12,483 nucleotides of DNA from Clostridiaceae bacterium (GTDB lineage: Bacteria; Bacillota; Clostridia; Oscillospirales; Acutalibacteraceae), in the NCBI GenBank assembly GCA_016297645.1, contig JAEDGF010000055.1, positions 1-12,483 of the forward strand, in the 5' to 3' direction. Every line of letters starts with the position of its first letter. The stretch's first letter is position 1. Positions 6,392-12,483 of the stretch are shown here, in pieces. The notes beneath the pieces are model-generated. The model made no database searches and was not told the origin of the DNA. It worked only from the letters and a program-made list of their open reading frames with translations. A program made the translations under genes and the position numbers.

Positions 6392-7771
6392 ATGTCTTAT
6401 GACCTTAAACAGCTTATTGCCGCGGCGGGAAGCCACGCGGAGCTGAGAATACAAACAACAAGACGCAGGCAGGTGTCCGTTTTGAGCGGCGATTTGGTAT
6501 CGAATGTTTCGGGCACATCGTCGGGAGCCTGTGCGCGTGTATATAACGACGGCGTGTGGGGCTTTGCGTCCGAAAGCGGCAAAAACAGTGACTGCGCCGA
6601 ACGCCTGATCGCTTCGGCTGCGGAAAATGCCCGTCTTTTAGGCTCGCGCAAGCCGAAAAACCTCGGCGCGCTCGACAATGCCGTCCCGTTTTGCTTCGAA
6701 ACGGACAAGACCTATAAAGATGTCGACCAAAAGACCCTCATAAATTTTGCGACCGAGCTTGACGCTTACATCGGCAAAAAATATCCCTCGCTCGCGTCGC
6801 GCAGCATTTCAGCCCGTGCGGCGTGCGTTGAAAAAACTCTTTACACCTCGGAGGGCGGCTTCACTCATCAGCTGTTCCCGAGAACATATATAATCGTCGC
6901 CATGTCGGCAGATGCGCCGGACGGCTCTACCGTCGAGCTTTTTGATATTCTCGGCGGCGGTGCGGGCGGCTTCGGCGAATATTACCGCGACCCGGCGGAG
7001 TTCTGCGGGCAGATAGATTCCCTTTACGACGAGCTTATGAAAAAGCGCGAGGGAATTTACCCGGACGCGGGCGAATGCACCTGTATAATAGATTCTTCCA
7101 TCTGCGGCATGGTCGCGCACGAGGCAGTCGGACACACTGTTGAAGCCGATCTCGTTGCGGCGGGAAGCGTTGCGCTGACGAGCCTCAACTGCGTTGTCGC
7201 GTCGCCGCTTGTCAATCTTTCCGATTTCGCGCACACCGCATTCGGGAAAGAGGTTCCGCTGCCCGTTTACGCCGACGACGAAGGTACAAAGGCGCAGGAT
7301 GTCACGCTGATAAAGGACGGCGTTCTCGTCGGCTACATGAACGACCTTATGAGCGCGAAGCACTTTAATATGACTCCCGCCGGAAACGCCCGTGCGTTCT
7401 CGTACTCGGACGAGCCGCTCATAAGAATGCGCAACACCTGCATTCACCCCGGAAAAGACAAGCTGTCCGACATGATAGCGTCCGTCGACAACGGTTACTA
7501 CCTCACCCGTACCCAAAACGGACAGGCGGACACCACCGGCGAATTCATGTTCGGCATTACGATGGGCTACGAAATAAAGAACGGAAAGCTCGGCAGAGCC
7601 TTGCGCGACACCACCATTTCGGGCGTTGCGTTCAATATGCTCAAAACCGTGGATATGCTTTCCGATACCGTCATGTGGGACTTTGCGGGCTACTGCGGCA
7701 AAAAGCAGCCTATGACGGTTTCAATGGGCGGACCTGCCATCCGCTGCAAAGTAAACATAGGCGGAAGATAA
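6392..7771 (+). CDS. tldD: TldD-type zinc metalloprotease subunit (TldD/PmbA family, U62)
   Basis: TldD is the catalytic subunit of the TldD-TldE heterodimeric protease. In E. coli the pair cleaves the leader of microcin B17 and degrades the CcdA antitoxin, taking unfolded peptides in a groove. This 459-residue copy has the family's zinc motif HExxxH as HEAVGH (His243, Glu244, His248) and a C-terminal cysteine in the GYCGKK segment (Cys435), at the place of the third metal ligand. The start is the ATG 9 nt after GGAGG (6378-6382). An in-frame ATG 75 nt earlier would give a hydrophobic N-terminus resembling a signal peptide, but it lies upstream of the promoter and is rejected. tldE follows after 13 nt. 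No peptide precursor gene is recognisable nearby, so the substrate here is unknown. Confidence 0.93.
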   Translation: MSYDLKQLIAAAGSHAELRIQTTRRRQVSVLSGDLVSNVSGTSSGACARVYNDGVWGFASESGKNSDCAERLIASAAENARLLGSRKPKNLGALDNAVPFCFETDKTYKDVDQKTLINFATELDAYIGKKYPSLASRSISARAACVEKTLYTSEGGFTHQLFPRTYIIVAMSADAPDGSTVELFDILGGGAGGFGEYYRDPAEFCGQIDSLYDELMKKREGIYPDAGECTCIIDSSICGMVAHEAVGHTVEADLVAAGSVALTSLNCVVASPLVNLSDFAHTAFGKEVPLPVYADDEGTKAQDVTLIKDGVLVGYMNDLMSAKHFNMTPAGNARAFSYSDEPLIRMRNTCIHPGKDKLSDMIASVDNGYYLTRTQNGQADTTGEFMFGITMGYEIKNGKLGRALRDTTISGVAFNMLKTVDMLSDTVMWDFAGYCGKKQPMTVSMGGPAIRCKVNIGGR

Positions 7772-7784
7772 GGGGGAAAAGGAA

Positions 7785-9083
7785 ATGGAGATGCTTAAAA
7801 AGGCAGCCGAGTACGCCCTCGCGTCACTCGTAAAAGCCGGTGCGGACAAGGCACAGGTGAGCGTTTCAAGCGGGGACAGCGAAGAATTCAATGTTGACGC
7901 AGGCGAGTTTTCGCTCATACGCAGCGTTTTTTCCTCGGGCATTGCCGTCAAGGCGGTAAAGGACGGCAAAAAAGGCACCGCGTCCGTCAATCAGCTCGAT
8001 AAAGAGAGCATTGACGAAGCGGTAAAGGAATGTATCGAATCTGCCGAAGCCGGTGTTCCGGACGACGCGGTCACCGTTGCCGAAAAAGAGGAGAACTGCG
8101 ATTTCGTTTCGGGCGCGCTTGCTCCCGACAAGGCGGCGTTTTTCGATTCGCTCATTCGCTTTACGGAGGATGTAAAGCGCGAGTTTCCGCAGATAATGAT
8201 AGAGCAGTTAGTCGCCACCTACGGGCGCGGCAAGCTCGTCACGGCAAACACGAACGGCGTGCTGTTTACCGAGGAGGACGGGTACTATTCCGTCAGCGTT
8301 ATGTACTCCGCCCATGACGGCGAGCGCGCCACCTCGTTCAACAGCTTTGATATAGATTACCTCGACCCGAACACGGTCATTATGGATACCGATATTCCCC
8401 GGATGATGTTCCGCCGGGCTGTCAGAGAGCTTGACGCGGTCCCGTTCGAGGGGAAATTCTGCGGCACCGCGGTGCTTTCTCCGCTGTGTCTGTCATCCTT
8501 CATTTCAATTATAGAGGGAGCTTTTGCGGGCGACTATGCTCTCATAGAGGGCATTTCTCCGTGGAAGGACAAGCTCGGACAGCAGGTCGCGTCCCCATCG
8601 TTTACCCTCTCGGTCGCGCCGGACGATGAACGCATGGTGTGCGGCGAAAAGGTTACTTCCGACGGATACCGCTCGGTGGGCTTCGACATAATCAAAGACG
8701 GCATTCTCGAAAGCTTCTGCCTTTCGGAGTACGCTTCGCGCAAGACGGGACTCGAAAGAGCGAAAAGCTCGTCCGGCTGCGTTGTGGTAAACGCCGGTGA
8801 AAAAGCGCTTTCCGACATTATCGGCGGAATAGACAAGGGCGTTCTCGTGTGCCGCTTCTCGGGCGGTGAGCCTGCCAACAACGGCGATTTTTCGGGCGTT
8901 GCCAAAAACAGCTTCCTTATAGAAAACGGTAAGATAACCGACGCACTCACCGAAACCATGATAAGCGGCAACTTTGCCGATATGCTTATGAATGTCAAGG
9001 AGATAAGCTCCGACACGATTTCGGACGGCTCGTGCGTTTTGCCCTATGTCGCCTTTGACGGCGTAACGGTTTCGGGCAAATAA
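7785..9083 (+). CDS. tldE: TldE/PmbA-type partner subunit of TldD
   Basis: This 432-residue protein belongs to the same fold family as TldD but has no HExxxH motif, as expected of the non-catalytic TldE (PmbA) partner that completes the active-site cleft. The family's conserved C-terminal block is seen at about 360-400: GGEPANNGDFSGVAKNSF, then IENGKI and a TMISGNFADML stretch. The ATG lies 13 nt after the tldD stop, with AGGGGG (7771-7776) overlapping that stop as the ribosome-binding site; a second in-frame ATG two codons later is possible. Co-transcription with tldD is nearly certain. After the stop, 140 nt separate it from lon, and no clear intrinsic terminator is visible there, so some readthrough into lon is possible. 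Confidence 0.92.
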   Translation: MEMLKKAAEYALASLVKAGADKAQVSVSSGDSEEFNVDAGEFSLIRSVFSSGIAVKAVKDGKKGTASVNQLDKESIDEAVKECIESAEAGVPDDAVTVAEKEENCDFVSGALAPDKAAFFDSLIRFTEDVKREFPQIMIEQLVATYGRGKLVTANTNGVLFTEEDGYYSVSVMYSAHDGERATSFNSFDIDYLDPNTVIMDTDIPRMMFRRAVRELDAVPFEGKFCGTAVLSPLCLSSFISIIEGAFAGDYALIEGISPWKDKLGQQVASPSFTLSVAPDDERMVCGEKVTSDGYRSVGFDIIKDGILESFCLSEYASRKTGLERAKSSSGCVVVNAGEKALSDIIGGIDKGVLVCRFSGGEPANNGDFSGVAKNSFLIENGKITDALTETMISGNFADMLMNVKEISSDTISDGSCVLPYVAFDGVTVSGK

Positions 9084-9140
9084 TCACAATAACGGGGGAC
9101 TGCCGCGTCTGTGCCGCTTTTCCATGAAATTCGGATATTT

Positions 9141-9170
9141 TTGTACGCTCCCCTACTTTTTACATATTAT
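9141..9170 (+). promoter_or_regulatory. Candidate promoter of lon
   Basis: -35-like TTGTAC (9141-9146), 18-nt spacer, -10-like TATTAT (9165-9170). The predicted start is about 9177, about 47 nt before the lon ATG. Other TATACT and TTTACA hexamers overlap here, so the exact choice is uncertain. It lies within a 62-nt stretch lacking G. No CIRCE or CtsR-type heat-shock operator is seen. Confidence 0.4.
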
Positions 9171-9223
9171 ATACTTTTACATACACTCTCATATACCCTT
9201 ACTACTTTCGGAGATCAATTCAA

Positions 9224-11551
9224 ATGGAAACAAATTTAACTGCGGTGCCTGTTGTACCGCTCAGAGGACCCGTTCTTTTCCCCGGCATGACGCTTCATTT
9301 TGAGGTCGGCAGAAAAAAGACCGAGCGTGCGGTTCGAAAAGCCGCCGAAAACGGCAGTGATGTACTGTTTGTTGCTCAGCGCGATGTGAGCGTTGAAAAT
9401 CCCTCCATCGACGATCTGTACCCCGTAGGCGTACTGGGCAAGGTGTGTCAGGTGCTTCGCATTCCCGATTCAAACGGCGTTGTCAGAGTAGTTGCCGAGG
9501 GAAGAAAAAGGGCGAAGATAGTCGAAATAACCGGAACTTCTCCCTATCTTTCGGCATCCGCTGCCCTTGTGGACGATCTTCTCACAGTGCCGGAAGGAGT
9601 CGGCGACCCCGTTGTTTTTACGGACGCGGCGCTGGCAAGCCTTAAAAAAATGTTCTACCGCTACTGCGAGGAGGCGCAGAACATTCCTCCCGATGTGCGC
9701 GAAAAAGCCTTCGCACTCGAAGACCCGAGCGTACTGTGCGACCTTATCGCCGCGAATATAATGTTCCCGGTAAGCGAAAAGGAGGAGATACTCGCCGAGC
9801 CTGATGTCTTTCTGCGTGCCGCTCATATGTGCGTGCTGCTCATGCGTGCAACAAATGCCGCAGCCATCGAAAACGAGCTTGAATACAAGGTTCAGAAGCA
9901 GATGGACGCAAACCAGCGCGAATATTATCTCCGCGAGGAGATAAAAGCCATCAACGAGGAGCTGGGCGACACCGACGACGACACCGAGGAGCTTGCCGAA
10001 AAGATAAGCGCTTCGCACTGGCAGGACGAGATAAAAGAGAAGCTCGAAAAAGAGCTTGACCGCTACAAGCGGGTCGCGCCCTCGTCACCCGACGCATCCG
10101 TTATCAGGTCGTACATAGAAAAGTGCCTTGAAATCCCCGTCGGCATTTATACGAAGGAGCGCAAGAGCCTTCGCGCGGCGGAAAGGGTGCTTGAAAAAGA
10201 CCACTACGGACTTAAAGAAGTCAAAAAGAGAATCACCGAAATGATAGCGGCGCTCATCGTTTCGCCCGACATAAAAGGACAGATAATCTGCCTTGCAGGT
10301 CCTCCCGGAGTCGGCAAGACCTCGATCGCACGCTCGGTTGCAGCTGCCACGGGCAGAAACTACGCAAGAATTTCCCTCGGCGGCGTCAGGGACGAAGCCG
10401 AGATAAGAGGACACCGCCGCACATACATAGGCGCGATGCCCGGACGGATAGTCGACGCGCTAATAAACGCCAAGAGCCAGAATCCGCTCATTCTTTTAGA
10501 CGAAGTCGACAAGCTCGGCTCGGATATAAAGGGCGACCCCGCCTCGGCGCTCCTCGAAGTTCTCGACGCGGAGCAGAATGTCGCCTTCCGCGACCACTAT
10601 ATCGATTTTCCGCTCGATCTGAGCAAGGTTCTGTTTATTACCACGGCAAATGACAAGTACGCCATTCCCGAAGCGCTTCGCGACAGGATGGAGATAATTG
10701 ATATCCCCGGCTACACCTTTGAAGAAAAGGTGCATATAGCCAAACGCCACCTCATCCCCAAGCAGATGAAGGAACACGGGCTTACAAAAGACAACCTTGC
10801 AATCACGGACAAGGCGTTGAAGCTCATAATAGACGGCTACACGCGCGAAGCGGGCGTGCGTATCCTCGAAAGAAAAATTGCCGCAGTCTGCCGCCGCGAA
10901 ACCGTGCGTCTTGCAGAGGGCAACGGCGAAAAACTCACGGTCAACGACACCGAACTTCACGAAATTCTCGGTACGGCAAAATACCGTCGGGACGATGAAA
11001 AGCGCGAGGACGCGGTGGGGCTTGTAAACGGACTTGCATGGACTGCCGCAGGCGGCGAAATGCTCGAAGTCGAGGTTGCCGTGCTTGAAGGCACGGGCAA
11101 AACGGAGCTTACGGGTTCGCTCGGCGATGTCATGAAGGAGTCCGCAAAGGCTGCCATCAGCTTTATAAGAAGCCGCGCCGAAGCCTACGGTATCGACACC
11201 GAATTCTACAAAAATAAAGACATACATATCCACTTCCCCGAGGGGGCTGTCCCAAAGGACGGCCCGAGCGCCGGAATCACGGTCACCACCGCGCTCGTGT
11301 CCGCTTTGTCGGGTAAAAAAGTGCGCAGCGATGTGGCTATGACGGGCGAAATAACGCTTCGCGGCAGAGTTCTTCCGATAGGCGGACTTCGCGAAAAGAG
11401 CATGGCGGCGTACCGCGAGGGGATAAAAACGGTGTTCATTCCGCACGCAAACGAGCCTGATCTCGAAGAGGTGGACGACGCCGTAAAGAACAAGGTCAGC
11501 TTTGTCCCCGTCCGGAGTGCGGACGAGGTGCTGAGAAGCGTCCTCGTATAA
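9224..11551 (+). CDS. lon: ATP-dependent endopeptidase Lon (LonA type)
   Basis: Lon is a cytosolic hexameric AAA+ protease that degrades misfolded proteins and selected regulators. The 775-residue chain has the LonA layout: N-terminal substrate-binding domain (about 1-210), a charged coiled-coil stretch (about 215-290), the AAA+ module with Walker A GPPGVGKT (359-366) and Walker B Asp426-Glu427, and the C-terminal protease domain. The catalytic dyad is Ser682 (in PKDGPSAG) and Lys725 (in GGLREKS). The 43-residue spacing equals that of E. coli Lon. It is cytosolic LonA, not membrane LonB, as no membrane segment is seen. The ribosome-binding site is modest (GGAG at 9210-9213, 10-nt gap). engB follows after 9 nt, the usual lon-engB pairing of Firmicutes. 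Confidence 0.98.
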   Translation: METNLTAVPVVPLRGPVLFPGMTLHFEVGRKKTERAVRKAAENGSDVLFVAQRDVSVENPSIDDLYPVGVLGKVCQVLRIPDSNGVVRVVAEGRKRAKIVEITGTSPYLSASAALVDDLLTVPEGVGDPVVFTDAALASLKKMFYRYCEEAQNIPPDVREKAFALEDPSVLCDLIAANIMFPVSEKEEILAEPDVFLRAAHMCVLLMRATNAAAIENELEYKVQKQMDANQREYYLREEIKAINEELGDTDDDTEELAEKISASHWQDEIKEKLEKELDRYKRVAPSSPDASVIRSYIEKCLEIPVGIYTKERKSLRAAERVLEKDHYGLKEVKKRITEMIAALIVSPDIKGQIICLAGPPGVGKTSIARSVAAATGRNYARISLGGVRDEAEIRGHRRTYIGAMPGRIVDALINAKSQNPLILLDEVDKLGSDIKGDPASALLEVLDAEQNVAFRDHYIDFPLDLSKVLFITTANDKYAIPEALRDRMEIIDIPGYTFEEKVHIAKRHLIPKQMKEHGLTKDNLAITDKALKLIIDGYTREAGVRILERKIAAVCRRETVRLAEGNGEKLTVNDTELHEILGTAKYRRDDEKREDAVGLVNGLAWTAAGGEMLEVEVAVLEGTGKTELTGSLGDVMKESAKAAISFIRSRAEAYGIDTEFYKNKDIHIHFPEGAVPKDGPSAGITVTTALVSALSGKKVRSDVAMTGEITLRGRVLPIGGLREKSMAAYREGIKTVFIPHANEPDLEEVDDAVKNKVSFVPVRSADEVLRSVLV

Positions 11552-11560
11552 GGAGCCGTT

Positions 11561-12145
11561 ATGAATACAAATAATATAAAGTTCGAAGCGTCCTACGGCG
11601 TGTCGTCTCAGCTGCCGCCATCCTCGCTTCCCGAAATAGTGTTCGCCGGGAAATCGAATGTCGGAAAATCGTCGCTGTTCAACAAGCTCTTTAACAGAAA
11701 GAGCCTTGCGCGCGTCAGCTCCGTCCCCGGCAAGACCACAACGATAAATTTCTTTTTGCTTGACGGCATCCGCTTTGCCGATCTGCCCGGCTACGGCTAC
11801 GCCAAACGCTCGGCATCCGAAATTCAGCGGTGGGGCGAGCTTATGGAGGGCTATTTTGCAGGCGGACGCGATATCCGTCTTGTGGTGCAGCTGCTCGATA
11901 TGCGCCATCCCCCTACGGCGGACGACAAAACGATGCTCGGCTTTCTGTCCGACGCGGGCTATAAATTCATCTGTGTTCTCACTAAGTGCGACAAATTAAA
12001 CAAGACCGAACGCGCCGCCGCAAGGCTCCGCTTCTCGGAGGATGAGAGTCTGAAAAACGCCGTTGCCGTCATAGAGTGTTCGGCGCAGACGGGCGAGGGC
12101 ATCGATAAGCTCAAAGAGTACATAGAAGAAACTCTTGCCGGGTAA
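11561..12145 (+). CDS. engB: Ribosome biogenesis GTPase EngB (YsxC/YihA)
   Basis: This is a small GTPase needed for late assembly of the 50S ribosomal subunit; it is essential in many bacteria. The 194-residue length is typical. G1 is GKSNVGKS (30-37), the switch-I threonines are in PGKTT (56-60), G3 is DLPGYGYA (74-81), G4 is TKCD (141-144) and G5 is SAQ (174-176). DLPGYGYA is characteristic of EngB rather than of Era or Der. AAGGAG at 11550-11555 overlaps the lon stop codon and lies 5 nt before the ATG, so it is translationally linked to lon. The gene ends just before the inverted-repeat element; a small hairpin at 12196-12214, inside that element, may end its transcript. Confidence 0.97.
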   Translation: MNTNNIKFEASYGVSSQLPPSSLPEIVFAGKSNVGKSSLFNKLFNRKSLARVSSVPGKTTTINFFLLDGIRFADLPGYGYAKRSASEIQRWGELMEGYFAGGRDIRLVVQLLDMRHPPTADDKTMLGFLSDAGYKFICVLTKCDKLNKTERAAARLRFSEDESLKNAVAVIECSAQTGEGIDKLKEYIEETLAG

Positions 12146-12161
12146 AACCGGTTGCCGCCCG

Positions 12162-12189
12162 TAGGCTGACGGGATTCAAACCCATGTCG
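12162..12189 (+). repeat. Left inverted repeat of the right-end element
   Basis: This 28-nt arm begins TAGGCTGACGGGA. Its first 13 nt are an exact inverted match to the right arm, and the whole arm matches at 24 of 28 positions. On the - strand it reads like a tRNA T-arm and acceptor 3' strand. Confidence 0.75.
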
Positions 12190-12195
12190 CCCGTC

Positions 12196-12214
12196 AGTGC
12201 CCCTTTTCGGCACT
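12196..12214 (+). terminator. Small hairpin, possible terminator of lon-engB
   Basis: AGTGCC and GGCACT form a perfect 6-bp stem with a 7-nt loop, followed by TTT, then CGCCCTTTT. It lies 51 nt after the engB stop. The short stem and broken T-tract make it a weak candidate; it may instead be part of the structure of the surrounding element. Confidence 0.35.
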
Positions 12215-12308
12215 TTTCGCCCTTTTCGTCTTGACTTGCGTCAGCAAGCCTGCACCTCAAAAAACGAAAATTGCTCAAAAATTGTCTACTGTCGGGTGCA
12301 GAGCAGTT

Positions 12309-12336
12309 TTGCCTGAGCTGAATTTTGTTCAGGCAA
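12309..12336. repeat. 8-bp hairpin inside the right-end element
   Basis: TTGCCTGA (12309-12316) and TCAGGCAA (12329-12336) form a perfect 8-bp inverted repeat with a 12-nt loop. There is no T-run after it on either strand, so it is not an evident terminator. An overlapping CTGAA/TTCAG pairing could compete with it. Confidence 0.5.
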
Positions 12337-12413
12337 GGCAAAGCCCGCAGCGAATACTTGATGTCTTTGCAAGGGTTTTAACGCGGCATGAGCGAAAATC
12401 AGCCGGTCAAAAC

Positions 12414-12441
12414 CGACACGGGTTCAAGTCCCGTCAGCCTA
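12414..12441 (-). repeat. Right inverted repeat of the right-end element
   Basis: This is the partner of the left arm. Read on the + strand it ends in a canonical T-arm (5-bp stem ACGGG/CCCGT, 7-nt loop TTCAAGT) plus CAGCCTA. Just upstream CGGT-CAAA-ACCG forms a 4-bp hairpin (overlapping the arm's first bases), in the place where a class II tRNA would have its variable arm, but no anticodon stem precedes it. Confidence 0.75.
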
Positions 12442-12460
12442 GTTATTGGAGGAAACCGAA

Positions 12461-12483
12461 ATGGCAATGCCGATGAATCTCCG
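12461..12483 (+). CDS. Start of an unidentified gene, cut by the window edge
   Basis: An ATG at 12461 is preceded by a good GGAGG (12448-12452) with an 8-nt gap, and the frame stays open to the end of the window. Only seven complete codons are visible (MAMPMNL), too few to name a family. The ribosome-binding site starts only 7 nt after the inverted-repeat element ends. No promoter is evident within the element for this gene. Confidence 0.45.

Larger units (their letters stand above)
12162..12441. mobile_element. MITE-like element of 280 bp with inverted ends resembling tRNA 3' halves
   Basis: The stretch between engB and the next gene is bounded by imperfect inverted repeats: 12162-12189 and 12414-12441 match at 24 of 28 positions, all four differences being transitions. 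Both outer ends are TA. Each end, read outward, looks like a tRNA T-arm plus acceptor 3' strand: on the right ACGGG, loop TTCAAGT, CCCGT, then CAGCCTA; on the left (- strand) ATGGG, loop TTTGAAT, CCCGT, then CAGCCTA. No matching D-arm, anticodon arm or 5' acceptor strand is found at tRNA distance, and no CCA follows. The interior has an 8-bp hairpin (12309-12336), a 6-bp hairpin (12196-12214) and no convincing coding frame. A MITE-like repeat using TA as target, or duplicated tRNA debris, both fit. Mobility is inference from one copy. Confidence 0.45.

Noticed and set aside
9084..9223. CtsR or CIRCE heat-shock operators upstream of lon (also looked for upstream of clpP and tig)
   Set aside because: No tandem GGTCAAA-type or TTAGCACTC-N9-GAGTGCTAA-type motif is present.
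10496..11908. A 470-codon open frame on the - strand opposite lon and engB
   Set aside because: It lies opposite two certain genes, has Cys/His/Arg/Phe-rich composition unlike a real protein, and crosses the lon-engB junction.
12162..12250. A class II tRNA on the - strand ending at the left inverted repeat
   Set aside because: A partial acceptor match (AGGCT near 12245) and a hairpin exist, but the T-loop is atypical (TTTGAAT), the acceptor has mismatches and there is no anticodon arm.
12162..12441. tmRNA (ssrA), because of paired ends and a tRNA-like 3' end
   Set aside because: No tag-peptide frame ending in an ALAA-like sequence is present, and the 5' end pairs through the T-arm region instead of folding as a D-arm analogue.
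12365..12442. A tRNA gene on the + strand ending at the right inverted repeat
   Set aside because: The T-arm is canonical, but no TAGGCTG 5' acceptor strand, D-arm or anticodon stem is found 70-95 nt upstream, and no CCA is encoded.
12111..12476. Short open frames on both strands (76, 84 and 81 codons) through the right-end element
   Set aside because: They overlap the inverted repeats, have no ribosome-binding sites, and contain GFESRQP/GFKSRQP-like strings typical of translated tRNA T-arms.

Overview
The window is a housekeeping segment of a low-to-mid-GC Gram-positive (Firmicutes) chromosome. It most resembles Clostridia of the Oscillospirales/Ruminococcaceae kind. The evidence is strong GGAGG ribosome-binding sites, a TTG start on clpX, the tig-clpP-clpX and lon-engB pairings typical of Firmicutes, a DUF1540 small Cys-rich protein, and a Lys/Ala/Glu/Pro-rich tail on trigger factor. 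The lineage is an inference; no rRNA or other marker is present.

Layout. (1) Positions 1-3600 hold a leftward protein-quality-control block: trigger factor (tig), ClpP and ClpX. Transcription starts at a strong extended -10 promoter upstream of tig. A stem-loop lies between tig and clpP, and the clpP ribosome-binding site sits in the loop of a small palindrome. (2) Positions 3633-4609 hold a leftward metallophosphoesterase and, divergent from it, a 58-residue DUF1540 protein. A long GC-rich hairpin follows, between the convergent DUF1540 gene and thrC. (3) Positions 4729-6225 hold leftward threonine synthase (thrC), whose promoter region is shared back to back with (4) rightward tldD and tldE, a two-subunit metalloprotease pair. 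(5) Rightward lon follows after an unusual 62-nt stretch without any G, and then engB, a ribosome-assembly GTPase whose ribosome-binding site overlaps the lon stop codon. (6) The last ~315 bases have no convincing gene until a partial start at 12461. They contain a ~280-bp element bounded by 28-bp imperfect inverted repeats with TA at both outer ends. The outward-facing ends of these repeats look like the T-arm plus acceptor 3' strand of a tRNA.

How the genes work together. Three separate ATP-dependent or peptide-processing proteolysis systems (ClpXP, TldDE, Lon) sit within 12 kb, with the nascent-chain chaperone trigger factor and a ribosome-assembly GTPase. In many Firmicutes tig, clpX (often with clpP) and lon-engB form one co-directional cluster. 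Here that cluster is split and its halves point in opposite directions, with thrC, tldDE, a phosphoesterase and DUF1540 between them.

Most of the window is well-understood conserved biology. The only part that could be an undescribed element is the inverted-repeat unit at the right end. The clpP leader and the G-free lon leader are smaller regulatory leads.
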